DNA of 46,006 nt from Gemmatimonadaceae bacterium (GCA_022843265.1 JALHNZ010000026.1:1-46006); one strand, 5' to 3'. Counted from the stretch's first letter, positions 9,252-17,897 are shown. The notes: generated by a model not told the origin, from the sequence alone. Made by a program: numbers and translations.

Positions 9252-9283
9252 TTGACCGCCTCGGTGCTGACGCCCATTATACC
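9252..9283 (+). promoter_or_regulatory. candidate sigma70-type promoter for the PP2C gene
   Basis: TTGACC (9252-9257) is a near-perfect -35 element. AT-rich CATTATACC follows at 9275-9283, giving a -10 hexamer at 17-20 bp spacing depending on register. It is the only such pair in the 200-bp divergent region and points towards the PP2C gene. Confidence 0.4.
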
Positions 9284-9340
9284 CCCTTCGGTTCGGCCGG
9301 ATCGGAACCTGGGGCAGAATTCCGCCGTAGGGAGATTTGC

Positions 9341-9379
9341 ATGCACGTCGCTCTGATCCGGCTATCCCTCCCCATGTGA
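9341..9379 (+). CDS. possible 12-codon leader ORF overlapping the PP2C start
   Basis: An ATG at 9341 has GGGAG 6 nt upstream, the best ribosome binding site in the region. It opens a 12-codon frame (MHVALIRLSLPM) that stops at TGA 9377-9379. That stop overlaps a GTG at 9376 which is in frame with the PP2C protein. The arrangement would allow translational coupling. It could equally mean that the PP2C start is misassigned; the peptide itself has no recognisable feature. Confidence 0.3.
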   Translation: MHVALIRLSLPM

Positions 9380-10554
9380 CCTCCTTCGCCCTGCATCCAA
9401 CTCCTGTACCCCCAGACGCCGATCCGCGCGTCGTTGTTCGCCTCTACGGGGCGACTGACGTGGGGCACACGCGTGAACACAACGAAGACACGTTTCTCGT
9501 TGCCGACATTGAGGCCGAGCATGTGCTGTCATTTGAGCACGGCACGGAGGTCCGGTCACTCGGCACGCACGGTCTGCTCTTTGCCGTGGCGGACGGCATG
9601 GGTGGCGCCGCGGCGGGCGAACTGGCCAGCGCCATGGCCGCTGAGGTTGTCTACGAAGAGCTGGCGCGTGGATGGAGACGTAATACGCAGCCGTCGGCGG
9701 AGATGTTCGCGACCGCGCTGCGAGACGCCGCTGAACTGGCCAACTCGCGCATTCACAGCTTCGCGCGTGAGAACCCGCAGCATCGCGGGATGGGCACTAC
9801 CGCCACAATCGCCGGACTGTTTGGCGACACGGTGTATATCGCGCAGGTTGGTGACAGTCGGGCCTATTTGTTTCGCGATGACAAACTGATTCTGCTCACG
9901 CGCGACCAGTCGCTCATGCAACGACTGGTTGACGCCGGCGAAATCTCCGTGGAACAAGCCGAAGCAAGCGAGCGACGCAATATTATCCTGCAGGCGCTCG
10001 GCCCGGAGCCTACGGTCAAGATTGATCTCACACATCAACAGCTGCGTTTAGGCGACATGTTGATTGTGTGCAGCGATGGACTCTCAGGCGTTGTGCGCGC
10101 CAACGACATTGAAGACGCCGCACGCGAAGAGTCCGACCCGGCGGTGCTCTGTCATCGATTGATTGCGCGTGCCAATGAGCTCGGGGGTCCCGACAACATC
10201 ACGGTGGTCACGGCGTTGTTTGACGGACAGGGACTGCACGAGGCTCGCGAGACCGATGAGGTGGGACATCTGGTCTATCCGCTGCGTGGCACGCTGGGCG
10301 AAGAAGAAGCGCAGCAGGTGAATGGACCACGTCCGTCACCGTACAAAACGGAATCCTCGCAGCCACTGAATGCGATGGTGGCCATGTCCGCGCCGCTGCA
10401 GGGCGCGGGTGGTGGTGGTGGCGGTGGTGGTGCGGGTAGCAGCCGTGATTCCGACGCACGCAAAGCGCGCGCGCGGCCGATCATGATTCTGCTCATTCTA
10501 CTCGGCCTGGCGGCGGCCGCGTGGCTTGTGTGGCAGCTGCTGCGCGGGCGATAG
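9376..10554 (+). CDS. PP2C-family Ser/Thr protein phosphatase, membrane-anchored
   Basis: Metal-dependent phosphatase that removes phosphate from Ser/Thr, usually opposing Hanks-type kinases. Conserved motifs in order: GATDVGHTREHNEDTFLVAD, LLFAVADGMGGAAAGELAS, GMGTTATIA, AQVGDSRAYLF, MLIVCSDGLSG and GGPDNITVVTALF, which supply the metal-binding Asp residues. After the catalytic domain comes a linker with a run of eight glycines, then one membrane helix (IMILLILLGLAAAAWLVWQL) at the C-terminus, so the enzyme probably faces the cytoplasm. The start chosen is the GTG at 9376. A TTG at 9337 is in frame but sits only 2 nt after the Shine-Dalgarno. It runs convergently into nagZ with a 16-bp gap. 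Confidence 0.92.
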   Translation: MTSFALHPTPVPPDADPRVVVRLYGATDVGHTREHNEDTFLVADIEAEHVLSFEHGTEVRSLGTHGLLFAVADGMGGAAAGELASAMAAEVVYEELARGWRRNTQPSAEMFATALRDAAELANSRIHSFARENPQHRGMGTTATIAGLFGDTVYIAQVGDSRAYLFRDDKLILLTRDQSLMQRLVDAGEISVEQAEASERRNIILQALGPEPTVKIDLTHQQLRLGDMLIVCSDGLSGVVRANDIEDAAREESDPAVLCHRLIARANELGGPDNITVVTALFDGQGLHEARETDEVGHLVYPLRGTLGEEEAQQVNGPRPSPYKTESSQPLNAMVAMSAPLQGAGGGGGGGGAGSSRDSDARKARARPIMILLILLGLAAAAWLVWQLLRGR

Positions 10555-10570
10555 ACCGTAGCGCCGCGCG

Positions 10571-12052
10571 CTATTTCTGTTTAGCCATCGCACGCGCCGC
10601 GGCATGCTGCATGACCGTGTCGCCGCTCCACGCGTGAACGGTGGGCACCTCGCAGCCCAGCGCCTGCACCAAGCGCGGATCACCAAGCGCGCAGAGAATC
10701 ACATCACGCTCCGCACCCTGAGCCGCGGCCACCAGCTGCGTGACGCGCGTGGCCGTATCGGCGGACAATCCACTGCGCCCCTTGGACGGCAGACGATCGC
10801 CGAACACGGCGATGACAAACGGTCCGCCACTGATGGCACTTGGTGCATCGGCGCGCCGCGCATCAACACCGGCGGTGCGCAATGCATCCAGCAGCGCGTT
10901 GCGCGACGCGTGCGCGCCCGGCACGTGTACGTCATCGTCAATGATTGCCACTTCGGTGACGGATGCGAGCGCCGGCAGCGGTCCACGCTCAATGCGTACG
11001 CAGCGATCGGCCAGCAACGCGCCCCACGCGGTATCGGCGCCAGACGGGCGGCGCCAGTCATTGGGCGGTGAGGCCCACTGGGCCCACTTGAGCCGGCGGC
11101 GCAGTGCACGGCGCGCCACTTCCGGATCCAGTCGACCCTCGGCGCGTGCGCGCTCGAGTGCGTCGACCACGGCCACAAGATCATCCGGCTGCAACAACAC
11201 ATCACAGCCCGCCTGCACCGCCATGACCGCAGCTTCTGTTTCGTCGCGTCCTTCAAGTACACCGCGCATGATCAACGCGTCAGCGACCACCAGATTGTCG
11301 AACTTGAGTTGCTGACGCAGCAACCACTGCAGGATTTCTCGCGACAGCGTAGCCGGCAGCCCACTCGGATCAAGCGTGGGGTACGCCACATGCGCCGTCA
11401 TGATTGATGCGACACCGGCGGTGATCGCCGCGCGAAACGGCGCCAGGTCCTGCTCTTTTAGTACATCGAGCGGCGCGTCAACGACGGGCAGCGTGAGATG
11501 CGAATCGTCAAGCGTGCGGCCGTGCCCCGGAAAATGTTTGGCACAAGCGAGCACCCCTTCACTCTGACAGGCTTCAATCCAGGCGGCGGCCAGTTTGCCA
11601 ACCCGCATGAAATCCGCACCGAATGAGCGTGTGCCGAGCACCGGATTCTCCGGCTCCCAATCCACATCACACACGGGCGAGAGATTCCAGTTCACTCCCA
11701 TGGTGCGCGCTTCACGCGCCGTTAAACGCGCGGCCCGTTTGAGCGCTTCGATATCGTCGAGTGCGGCAATGGCAGCCAGCGGCGGCAGTCCAGTGGCACC
11801 AACAAACTGCTGGCCGGCGCCGCGTTCGAGATCTGCGGCAATAAGCAACGGGTGTTTGCTTTCACGCTGCAATCGCTTGGCAAGCGCACGCACATTTTCC
11901 TGATCGCCACCGATGAGTAGGAAACCGCCCACTCCCATGGCGAGATATTCGGTGATGCGATCCTTCTCGTGATCGAACCCGCCGGGCGAACGCCACGTGA
12001 GTGCGGGGATCACCAACTGTGCGAGTTCACGCATGGTGCTCACGGTGCTCAC
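10571..12052 (-). CDS. nagZ: beta-N-acetylhexosaminidase, glycoside hydrolase family 3
   Basis: Removes non-reducing GlcNAc from muropeptides or chitobiose-type substrates in the cytoplasm. The GH3 barrel has ADLERGAGQQF, ACAKHFPGHG and DDSHLTLP (the His/Asp acid-base motif typical of NagZ), and VVADALIMRGV with the expected nucleophile Asp. At 493 aa it is about 150 residues longer than E. coli NagZ; the extra C-terminal part looks like the second alpha/beta domain found in many GH3 enzymes. No signal peptide is visible, consistent with a cytoplasmic recycling role. The GTG start overlaps the anmK stop by 4 bp (GTGA); an ATG at 12034 is an alternative. It is third in the murQ-anmK-nagZ operon. 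Confidence 0.92.
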   Translation of the reverse strand: MSTVSTMRELAQLVIPALTWRSPGGFDHEKDRITEYLAMGVGGFLLIGGDQENVRALAKRLQRESKHPLLIAADLERGAGQQFVGATGLPPLAAIAALDDIEALKRAARLTAREARTMGVNWNLSPVCDVDWEPENPVLGTRSFGADFMRVGKLAAAWIEACQSEGVLACAKHFPGHGRTLDDSHLTLPVVDAPLDVLKEQDLAPFRAAITAGVASIMTAHVAYPTLDPSGLPATLSREILQWLLRQQLKFDNLVVADALIMRGVLEGRDETEAAVMAVQAGCDVLLQPDDLVAVVDALERARAEGRLDPEVARRALRRRLKWAQWASPPNDWRRPSGADTAWGALLADRCVRIERGPLPALASVTEVAIIDDDVHVPGAHASRNALLDALRTAGVDARRADAPSAISGGPFVIAVFGDRLPSKGRSGLSADTATRVTQLVAAAQGAERDVILCALGDPRLVQALGCEVPTVHAWSGDTVMQHAAARAMAKQK

Positions 12053-13212
12053 TGCGTGGCGTGGGCCGGCGTGAACGAACCAAGCACGCGTGGTGCAATG
12101 GCACCAGTGGCGCTGGGCACGTTGCCCGCACGCTGTTGCAAATGCAGCCAGCCAATGAGCGCAAACGCGACGGCTTCTTTTGCGTCGCCGCTGAAGAACA
12201 GGTCGCTGAACGTGTGCAGCTGCGGTGCACCGCTGCCAAGTCGGACGGGCAACACATTGGCGAGCGCTTTCATAAGCGACGGATTGTCGGCGCCGCCACC
12301 GGCGACCACGAGCTGAGAGATCGGAACGTTCACGAAGCGTGCGATTTGGTCGGCGATGGACTCAGCCGTGAACAACACGGCGGTGGCAACAATATCTGCC
12401 ACAGACACGGCCGGCGACGCTGCGCGGCACGAATCGATGAACTGTGAAATATAATCGGGTGTGAACAGCTCGCGGCCGGTGGTTTTGGGTGGAGCGGCCT
12501 CGAAGTAGGGATGCGCGAGACACGCACGCACCACTTCCATGAGTGGTTCCCCTTGTGAGGCCAGAATGCCGTCTACGTCATACACGAGCCCGGGCACCAG
12601 CGCGCGGACCACGCCGTCCATGATGACCACACCCGGGCCCGTATCAAAGGCAATCGGGGCGTGCGGCGAGCCGGCTGGCGGCACGAGCGTGAGATTGCCA
12701 ATGCCACCAATGTTCTGCAGCACGCGCCATTCGGTATCGTGCGAAAAGCACATCACGTCAGCGGCACTCACCAGCGGCGCGCCCTGCCCTCCCGCCGCCA
12801 CATCGCGGGCACGCACATCACTGATCACATCCAGTGCGAGACGTTCGGCAATCACGGCCGGCTGTCCCAGCTGCCACGTACTGTGTCCGGGCTCGTGCCA
12901 GAGCGTTTGTCCGTGTGAGACCACAGCGCGCACCCGACTGCGTGGCACCCCACTGGCCGTAATCGCGAGCTCAGCGGCATCGGCCAGCCAGTGCGCGAGG
13001 TCGACAGACAGCATGCAGTAGTCACGCGCCGAGCCACTCTGCATGGCGTTGAGCAATCGCGCGCGTTCTTCGGGCGCAAACGGACGGTGCGCCTGCGCGA
13101 GCAGCGTAGGCTCCACACGAGCACCCACATCACGAAAGGTGGCCGCAGCGGCGGTGATACCGTCGAGTGATGTGCCCGACATCAACCCGATGATGACATC
13201 AGCGTGCCTCAC
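12049..13212 (-). CDS. anmK: anhydro-N-acetylmuramic acid kinase
   Basis: Opens and phosphorylates 1,6-anhydro-MurNAc to MurNAc-6-phosphate with ATP. The 387-aa protein begins with the family signature IIGLMSGTSLDGITAA and contains LVSHGQTLWHEP-type sequence (VVSHGQTLWHEPG), NIGGIGNLT, IAFDTGPGVVIMD and LVVAGGGADNPSLMKAL, the ATP-binding elements of the Hsp70/actin-like fold. It overlaps murQ upstream and nagZ downstream by 4 bp each, so translation is probably coupled. Its product is the substrate of MurQ. Confidence 0.95.
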   Translation of the reverse strand: MRHADVIIGLMSGTSLDGITAAAATFRDVGARVEPTLLAQAHRPFAPEERARLLNAMQSGSARDYCMLSVDLAHWLADAAELAITASGVPRSRVRAVVSHGQTLWHEPGHSTWQLGQPAVIAERLALDVISDVRARDVAAGGQGAPLVSAADVMCFSHDTEWRVLQNIGGIGNLTLVPPAGSPHAPIAFDTGPGVVIMDGVVRALVPGLVYDVDGILASQGEPLMEVVRACLAHPYFEAAPPKTTGRELFTPDYISQFIDSCRAASPAVSVADIVATAVLFTAESIADQIARFVNVPISQLVVAGGGADNPSLMKALANVLPVRLGSGAPQLHTFSDLFFSGDAKEAVAFALIGWLHLQQRAGNVPSATGAIAPRVLGSFTPAHATQ

Positions 13213-14084
13213 TTGAGCACCCGCCGGATTACACCGCCTTCCTGCTCAAGGCGTGCAATCGCTGCGTCACGATCGGTGCCGAGTGCCTGCATCACAATGG
13301 CGTGCTTGACGCGTCCCTCTGCGGCGACGAGCAACGCGCGCGCTTCGTCGCGCGAAACACCGCACACGTCCATGACAATGCGTTCGCTGCGGTCCACAAG
13401 CTTGTTGTTGGTGGCGCGCAAATCCACCATGAGATTGCCGTACGTTTTGCCAATGCGGATGAACGCGCCCGTGGTGATCATGTTGAGGATCAACTTGGTG
13501 GCGGTGCCCGCTTTGAGGCGCGTGGAGCCGGTCACCACCTCGGGGCCAGTCACGGCAATCACTGGTACGTGCACGTAGTCGCGCGATTCGATGGGTGGCT
13601 CAGAGCACGCCACGAGTCCGGTAATCGCGCCAATCGCGTGCGCACGCTGCAACGCGCCGTGCACAAACGGCGTGGTGCCGGATGCGGCGATACCCACCAC
13701 CACATCGTCTTTGGTAACGGTGTGTGCATCAATTGCAGCCGCGCCATCTGGTGCTGAATCTTCGGCGCCCTCCACCGCATTGCGCAGGGCGTGATCACCA
13801 CCGGCAATAATGCCAACCACGCGCTTTGGATCGGCACCAAAGGTGGGCGGACATTCACTCGCGTCGAGCACACCGAGGCGGCCTGACGTGCCGGCGCCTA
13901 CGTAGAGCAATCGTCCGTCGCCACGAAACGCGCGCTCCACATATTCAATGAGCTGCGCAATGGGACGCGCTTGATTTGCTACGACCTCAGCCACCGTGCG
14001 ATCTTCGGCGCTGATGATCTCCACAATCTCTTCGGGCGTTGCGAGATCGATGTTCGTGGACCGCGGATTGCGGCGCTCCGTCAT
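13209..14084 (-). CDS. murQ: N-acetylmuramic acid 6-phosphate etherase
   Basis: Cleaves the lactyl ether of MurNAc-6-phosphate to give GlcNAc-6-phosphate and D-lactate. The SIS-domain protein contains LLYVGAGTSGRLGVLDASEC and PPTFG, VVGIAASGTTPF, and STRLKAGTATKLILNMITT, all characteristic of MurQ. The ATG at 14084 aligns well with the usual N-terminus (MTERRNPRST...); a GTG at 14111 would add nine residues, and neither has a strong ribosome binding site. It is first in the operon, divergent from the secreted protein at 14192, with a promoter region of about 100 bp between them. Confidence 0.95.
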   Translation of the reverse strand: MTERRNPRSTNIDLATPEEIVEIISAEDRTVAEVVANQARPIAQLIEYVERAFRGDGRLLYVGAGTSGRLGVLDASECPPTFGADPKRVVGIIAGGDHALRNAVEGAEDSAPDGAAAIDAHTVTKDDVVVGIAASGTTPFVHGALQRAHAIGAITGLVACSEPPIESRDYVHVPVIAVTGPEVVTGSTRLKAGTATKLILNMITTGAFIRIGKTYGNLMVDLRATNNKLVDRSERIVMDVCGVSRDEARALLVAAEGRVKHAIVMQALGTDRDAAIARLEQEGGVIRRVLK

Positions 14085-14191
14085 TCGTGGGTCGAGCGGT
14101 GCGTGTGTCACAAAAGGGGAGTCACGGGTATCAGAGACGGGTTAGCTTTCCCCCTAGGGTAACCGAACCGCAAGGCACTTCACAACTTGGC

Positions 14192-14926
14192 ATGCGATCA
14201 ACCTCATTTTTTGCACTGCTCGCTGCGCTGACCGTGGCCAGCGCCCCGCTTTCGGCCCAGATCCGCGGTGGGCAGGCCCCGCGTCGCGCGAACAGCGGCA
14301 TGAGCAACTGGTGGTTCAGCGGCGGTGCGGTGGTGGCCGGCCTTGGCGCAGTGAATGACGGCAAGTCGGCGTCCACCTGGGACTTTGGTGGGGACCCGCG
14401 CTGGCAGATGCGCGGTACGCTGGAGAAAGCGATTCAGCCCACCACGACGCTGGGCATCGCGGTGAACTACGGCACGGTGGATTTTCAGTATCGGCCGCTG
14501 GCGGGCGCCGGTCCGGTAACCGACCCGTTCCCATTTCCGATTGAACCAACATCGGCGACCGAGTGCCAACTCGCCGGCTGCACCGGACAGGTTGATCTGA
14601 TGGGCATTCAGGGTGTGCTGCGTGGTGGTAACGCACCCGAAGGCATTTATCAGATTGTGGAAGCCACCGGTGGTGTGATTGGCTTTCGTAATATGCGCGT
14701 GAAATCAGACGGTGTAGCGTTGCCGGTGGAGAACACGTTCGATGTGACCGCCGGTATTGGCTACGGTCTGGGCTTCGCGCTCTCCAGCGATTTTCATCTC
14801 GCGTTTGTGCAGGACTTTGGCATTGCCTGGCACAGCGGTGATCAGTTGCCTGAAAATACCAAACGCACGTACAGCACACGCAATACACGCGTCACGCTTC
14901 GTTATGGACTGGGATCGCGTCGCTGA
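14192..14926 (+). CDS. secreted protein of unknown function, probably a small outer-membrane barrel
   Basis: A 244-aa protein with a clear signal peptide (MRSTSFFALLAALTVASAPL, cleavage near SAQ). The mature part alternates hydrophobic and polar residues (TLGIAVNYGTVDFQYRPL, FDVTAGIGYGLGFALSSDFH, HLAFVQDFGIAWHSG) and ends RVTLRYGLGSRR, as in small beta-barrels. Two cysteines in ATECQLAGCTG could form a loop disulphide. The ATG at 14192 is chosen because it starts the signal peptide, although the frame is open further upstream. The gamma-glutamyltransferase gene follows after 42 bp, so the two may be co-transcribed. No family recognised with confidence. Confidence 0.75.
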   Translation: MRSTSFFALLAALTVASAPLSAQIRGGQAPRRANSGMSNWWFSGGAVVAGLGAVNDGKSASTWDFGGDPRWQMRGTLEKAIQPTTTLGIAVNYGTVDFQYRPLAGAGPVTDPFPFPIEPTSATECQLAGCTGQVDLMGIQGVLRGGNAPEGIYQIVEATGGVIGFRNMRVKSDGVALPVENTFDVTAGIGYGLGFALSSDFHLAFVQDFGIAWHSGDQLPENTKRTYSTRNTRVTLRYGLGSRR

Positions 14927-14968
14927 TCCTGCGTTGTCTCCCACCTTCCTCTCCCGCCTGAGTTTCAC

Positions 14969-16786
14969 ATGAGCCAGTCTGTTCGCCGCGCCTCCGCGGT
15001 GCTCGTGGTGTGTCACGCTGTCGCTTTGTCCGCGTGCTCGTACAGTGCATCGCAATCGAGTACGACCATGGGCACTTCGGTTGGCGCATCGAGTGCGTCG
15101 CGCGCACCGGGTGATCCGCGCATTGCACCGCGTGTGGCGGCACAGTTCCCGTCTACGTGGCGATTGCCCGCCGGTGCCCAAGCTACCTTCGCGCCGAATG
15201 CCATGGCGGTGAGCAACAGCATGCACGCGAGTGACGCCGCCTCGGAGATTCTCAAGCGCGGTGGCAACGCGGTCGACGCCGCGGTGGCACTTGGTTTTGC
15301 GCTCGCGGTCACGTGGCCCGAAGCCGGCAACATTGGTGGCGGTGGTTACATGGTGATCAAACTCGCTGACGGTCGCACCGCAGCAGTGGACTACCGCGAA
15401 ATTGCACCCAAAGCGTCGTCGCGTGACATGTATCTCGACGCCAACGGCAAGCTCACCGACAAGAGCATTGTTGGACATCTGGCCTCGGGTGTGCCGGGCG
15501 CCGTAGCGGGTATGGCACACGCGCTGGAGAAGTACGGCACGATGTCGCTCCGTGAAGTGATTCAGCCGGCCATCAAACTGGCGCGCGACGGATTTGTGGT
15601 GGACTCGGCGCTTGCCAGTTCAATTCGCGGTACCGACCGCGTGCCGCGCTTTGATGGCAAGACACTGTTCTTTCCCAACGGCCAGCCGCTCACGACGGGC
15701 GCACGATTGGTGCAGCCGGAACTCGCCCGCACACTGCAAGCGATCGCGGACAATGGTGTGCAGGGTTTCTATCGCGGTTGGGTAGCCGATTCGCTGGTGG
15801 CCGAAATGTCGCGCGGTGGTGGCATCATGACGCGTGACGATCTCGCCGGATACACACCGCGCGAACGTACACCGATTCGCTCCACGTATCGCGGGTTTAC
15901 GCTGCTGGCCATGCCGCCGTCATCAAGCGGTGGTGTGACGATGACCGAGTCACTCAACATTCTTGAAACGTGGCCACGCACGGCGCCGCATGGCAGCACG
16001 ATGTGGCATCACTCGGTAGCGAGTGCGTATCAGCGCGCGTTTGTTGATCGCAACAGCAAGCTCGGTGATCCGGATTTTATCAGCGTGCCGCTCGAGCAGC
16101 TCATCAGCAAATCCTACGCGCGTCAGCTGCGCAGCACGGTGCGTGATGATCGCGCCACGCCAACGCGCGATGTGGACTCGATGATGAAGGCGCCGCTGCG
16201 TGAGCCGATGAACACCACGCACTACTCGGTGGTGGATCGTGCGGGCAACGCCGTGGCGACCACCACGACACTGAATGGCAGCTGGGGCTCGGGTGTGTGG
16301 GTGCGCGGTGCCGGTTTCTTTTTGAACAACGAAATGGATGACTTTGCCGCGCAGCCGGGCATGCCCAACATGTTTGGACTGGTGCAGGGTGAGCAGAACG
16401 CGATTCAACCCGGCAAGCGCATGCTGAGTGCGATGTCACCCACGATTGTGCTCGATTCAGCGAGCCAGGTATTGCTGGTGGTTGGTGCAGCCGGCGGCCC
16501 CACAATCATCACGGGCACGTCGCAGATCGTGCTGAACGTTCTTGATCATCGCATGAATCTTGCCGATGCCATGCGCGCGCCGCGATTGCATCATCAGGCG
16601 CTCCCTGATTCGCTGCGATACGAAACGGGTGGCATGACCACCGCCGTCGCGGATTCACTGCGCGCCATGGGGTGGGCGCTGCAACCGGTGCGCGCACTCG
16701 TCAATGTGAACGCCATCATGCGCGTAAAGGGCGGTTGGGAAGGCGTCCCAGAACCGCGGCGATCGGGCGGCGCATCGGGGCACTAA
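14969..16786 (+). CDS. ggt: gamma-glutamyltransferase, predicted lipoprotein
   Basis: Transfers or hydrolyses the gamma-glutamyl group of glutathione and related compounds. The 605-aa precursor has the conserved N-terminal part (MAVSNSMHASDAASEILKRG, GNAVDAAVALGFALAVTWPE, GNIGGGGYMVI), and the autoprocessing/catalytic Thr region NTTHYSVVDRAGNAVATTTT followed by LNGSWGSGVWV and GFFLNNEMDDF. Later motifs GKRMLSAMSPTIVL and VGAAGGPTIITGTSQ complete the family. The N-terminus looks like a lipoprotein signal (VLVVCHAVALSAC), so the enzyme may be lipid-anchored rather than freely periplasmic. It ends ahead of the shared terminator at 16897-16937. Confidence 0.93.
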   Translation: MSQSVRRASAVLVVCHAVALSACSYSASQSSTTMGTSVGASSASRAPGDPRIAPRVAAQFPSTWRLPAGAQATFAPNAMAVSNSMHASDAASEILKRGGNAVDAAVALGFALAVTWPEAGNIGGGGYMVIKLADGRTAAVDYREIAPKASSRDMYLDANGKLTDKSIVGHLASGVPGAVAGMAHALEKYGTMSLREVIQPAIKLARDGFVVDSALASSIRGTDRVPRFDGKTLFFPNGQPLTTGARLVQPELARTLQAIADNGVQGFYRGWVADSLVAEMSRGGGIMTRDDLAGYTPRERTPIRSTYRGFTLLAMPPSSSGGVTMTESLNILETWPRTAPHGSTMWHHSVASAYQRAFVDRNSKLGDPDFISVPLEQLISKSYARQLRSTVRDDRATPTRDVDSMMKAPLREPMNTTHYSVVDRAGNAVATTTTLNGSWGSGVWVRGAGFFLNNEMDDFAAQPGMPNMFGLVQGEQNAIQPGKRMLSAMSPTIVLDSASQVLLVVGAAGGPTIITGTSQIVLNVLDHRMNLADAMRAPRLHHQALPDSLRYETGGMTTAVADSLRAMGWALQPVRALVNVNAIMRVKGGWEGVPEPRRSGGASGH

Positions 16787-16824
16787 CGCTAGCTCTCAGC
16801 ACTCTCAAAAAATCTGTTGCTCTT

Positions 16825-16849
16825 CTTCGCGTCCTTCGCGCTCTTCGCG
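16825..16849. repeat. three tandem CTTCGCG units, 9-bp period
   Basis: CTTCGCG occurs at 16825, 16834 and 16843, with pyrimidine-rich spacers, between the ggt stop and the bidirectional terminator. Composition differs sharply from the flanking coding DNA. It resembles short dispersed intergenic repeats seen in other GC-rich genomes; function unknown. Confidence 0.55.
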
Positions 16850-16896
16850 CCTTCCTGTGCCCTCCCGCCTGTCGAAACAGGAACGTCCGCCGAAAG

Positions 16897-16937
16897 AAAA
16901 AGCCCCGACCATCATGAAAGATGGCCGGGGCTTTTTT
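16897..16937. terminator. strong bidirectional rho-independent terminator
   Basis: AAAAAGCCCCG...CCATC pairs with GATGG.CGGGGCTTTTTT around a six-base loop, with one internal mismatch. A-run and T-run flank the stem on opposite sides, so it can stop transcription from ggt (plus) and from the lipoprotein gene ending at 16956 (minus). Confidence 0.9.
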
Positions 16938-16955
16938 ACAAACACCGTAGCGGCT

Positions 16956-17807
16956 TTAGCCGATCTTGACCGTGACCGGCTGGTCAAGCTGCACGGTGAC
17001 CAGTGCGCCCGAGTTCAGACAGGTGTCAAAGTCGGCCGTGCCCATCGCTGCAGCGGTGCCGGCTGCGGCACCAGCCGCTGCACCAACAACCGTGCTCTTG
17101 GTGTCCTTGCCGAGAATCTGTCCGGCGATCGCACCGAGAATGGCGCCGCCGGCGACCTTCTTGGCATCAGTACCCTTGGTTGCACCACGCACGCGCTCCG
17201 TCGCTGCGGTTTCTGTTGTGGCCTGCACCGGGTACACGTTGCCGTCAACAGTCACTGACACGAGACGCACCGTGAGGTACGTGTTGTCATTCTGATTCTG
17301 CGCGCGCTTGGCCGACACCACTTCGAACGTGCCGGTTGAACCCGCGGGCAGCGTGGCGCCATTGGTGCCGGTCACGTCGCCGCTCAAACGCGCTGTGAAC
17401 TTGTCGCCAATGTTCTGCGCGCCTGAACACACTTTGGTGTTCGAGACAAAACGCATCGTCGTGCCACTCGCAATCGCGCCTTCGCGGGCAACCGGCTCAG
17501 CCGCCGGCTTTGGGGCCGGCGTTGTTGCCACTGGCGCCGGACGCGGACGAGCCGGCGCCGGACGCGGCGCGGACGTTCGAGCAGGTGTTGGCGTGACAGG
17601 CGCGACCGCAGGCGGCTCCTGCACCGGCAGGTCCTGCAACTGCGGCTGTACCGAATCCTGCCCCGCGAGCGCGAGATCGCGGCCGAGCGCGTCGTCTGTC
17701 TCAAGGGCGTCATTTTTGTCACCACCGCACGCGGCGGTGGCAAGCACCAGCGTCAGGGCCGCCACGCTCGCCCAGGTACCACGTTTCCCACGGGTATATT
17801 CACGCAT
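16956..17807 (-). CDS. glycine-zipper lipoprotein of unknown function
   Basis: A 283-aa predicted lipoprotein (signal with ALTLVLATAACGG, lipobox TAAC). Residues about 45-100 are a Pro/Ala/Arg-rich linker, typical of a cell-wall-spanning tether. A beta-rich domain follows (GTTMRFVSNTKVCSG, LPAGSTGTFEVVSAKRA). Near the C-terminus is a glycine-zipper segment (VAGGAILGAIAGQILG, VVGAAAGAAAGTAAAMG) that could pack helices in or on a membrane. Cysteines in KVCSG and FDTCLNSG may pair. The ATG at 17807 has GGAG 9 nt upstream; an ATG at 17825 is in frame but overlaps that Shine-Dalgarno. Divergent from the ABC transporter. Confidence 0.8.
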   Translation of the reverse strand: MREYTRGKRGTWASVAALTLVLATAACGGDKNDALETDDALGRDLALAGQDSVQPQLQDLPVQEPPAVAPVTPTPARTSAPRPAPARPRPAPVATTPAPKPAAEPVAREGAIASGTTMRFVSNTKVCSGAQNIGDKFTARLSGDVTGTNGATLPAGSTGTFEVVSAKRAQNQNDNTYLTVRLVSVTVDGNVYPVQATTETAATERVRGATKGTDAKKVAGGAILGAIAGQILGKDTKSTVVGAAAGAAAGTAAAMGTADFDTCLNSGALVTVQLDQPVTVKIG

Positions 17808-17884
17808 GTGCTGATTCTCCTTCATAATGTGAGACAGTCCCTCTGCTCTCGCCGAAAGTCGGCGGGAGAACTCGTCGAACTACC

Positions 17885-17897
17885 CTGTATCATACAG
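17885..17897. promoter_or_regulatory. 13-bp palindrome just upstream of the ABC transporter start
   Basis: CTGTATcATACAG is a perfect 6-1-6 inverted repeat 7 bp before the GTG start at 17905. It includes TATCAT, which could serve as a -10 element. A second hairpin (CTC.CGCCG/CGGCG.GAG) lies at 17846-17868. Regulatory role is inferred only from position and symmetry. Confidence 0.35.

Noticed and set aside
14705-15520. 271-codon minus-strand open frame
   Set aside because: Antisense to the secreted protein and ggt, both of which have signal peptides and, for ggt, family motifs.
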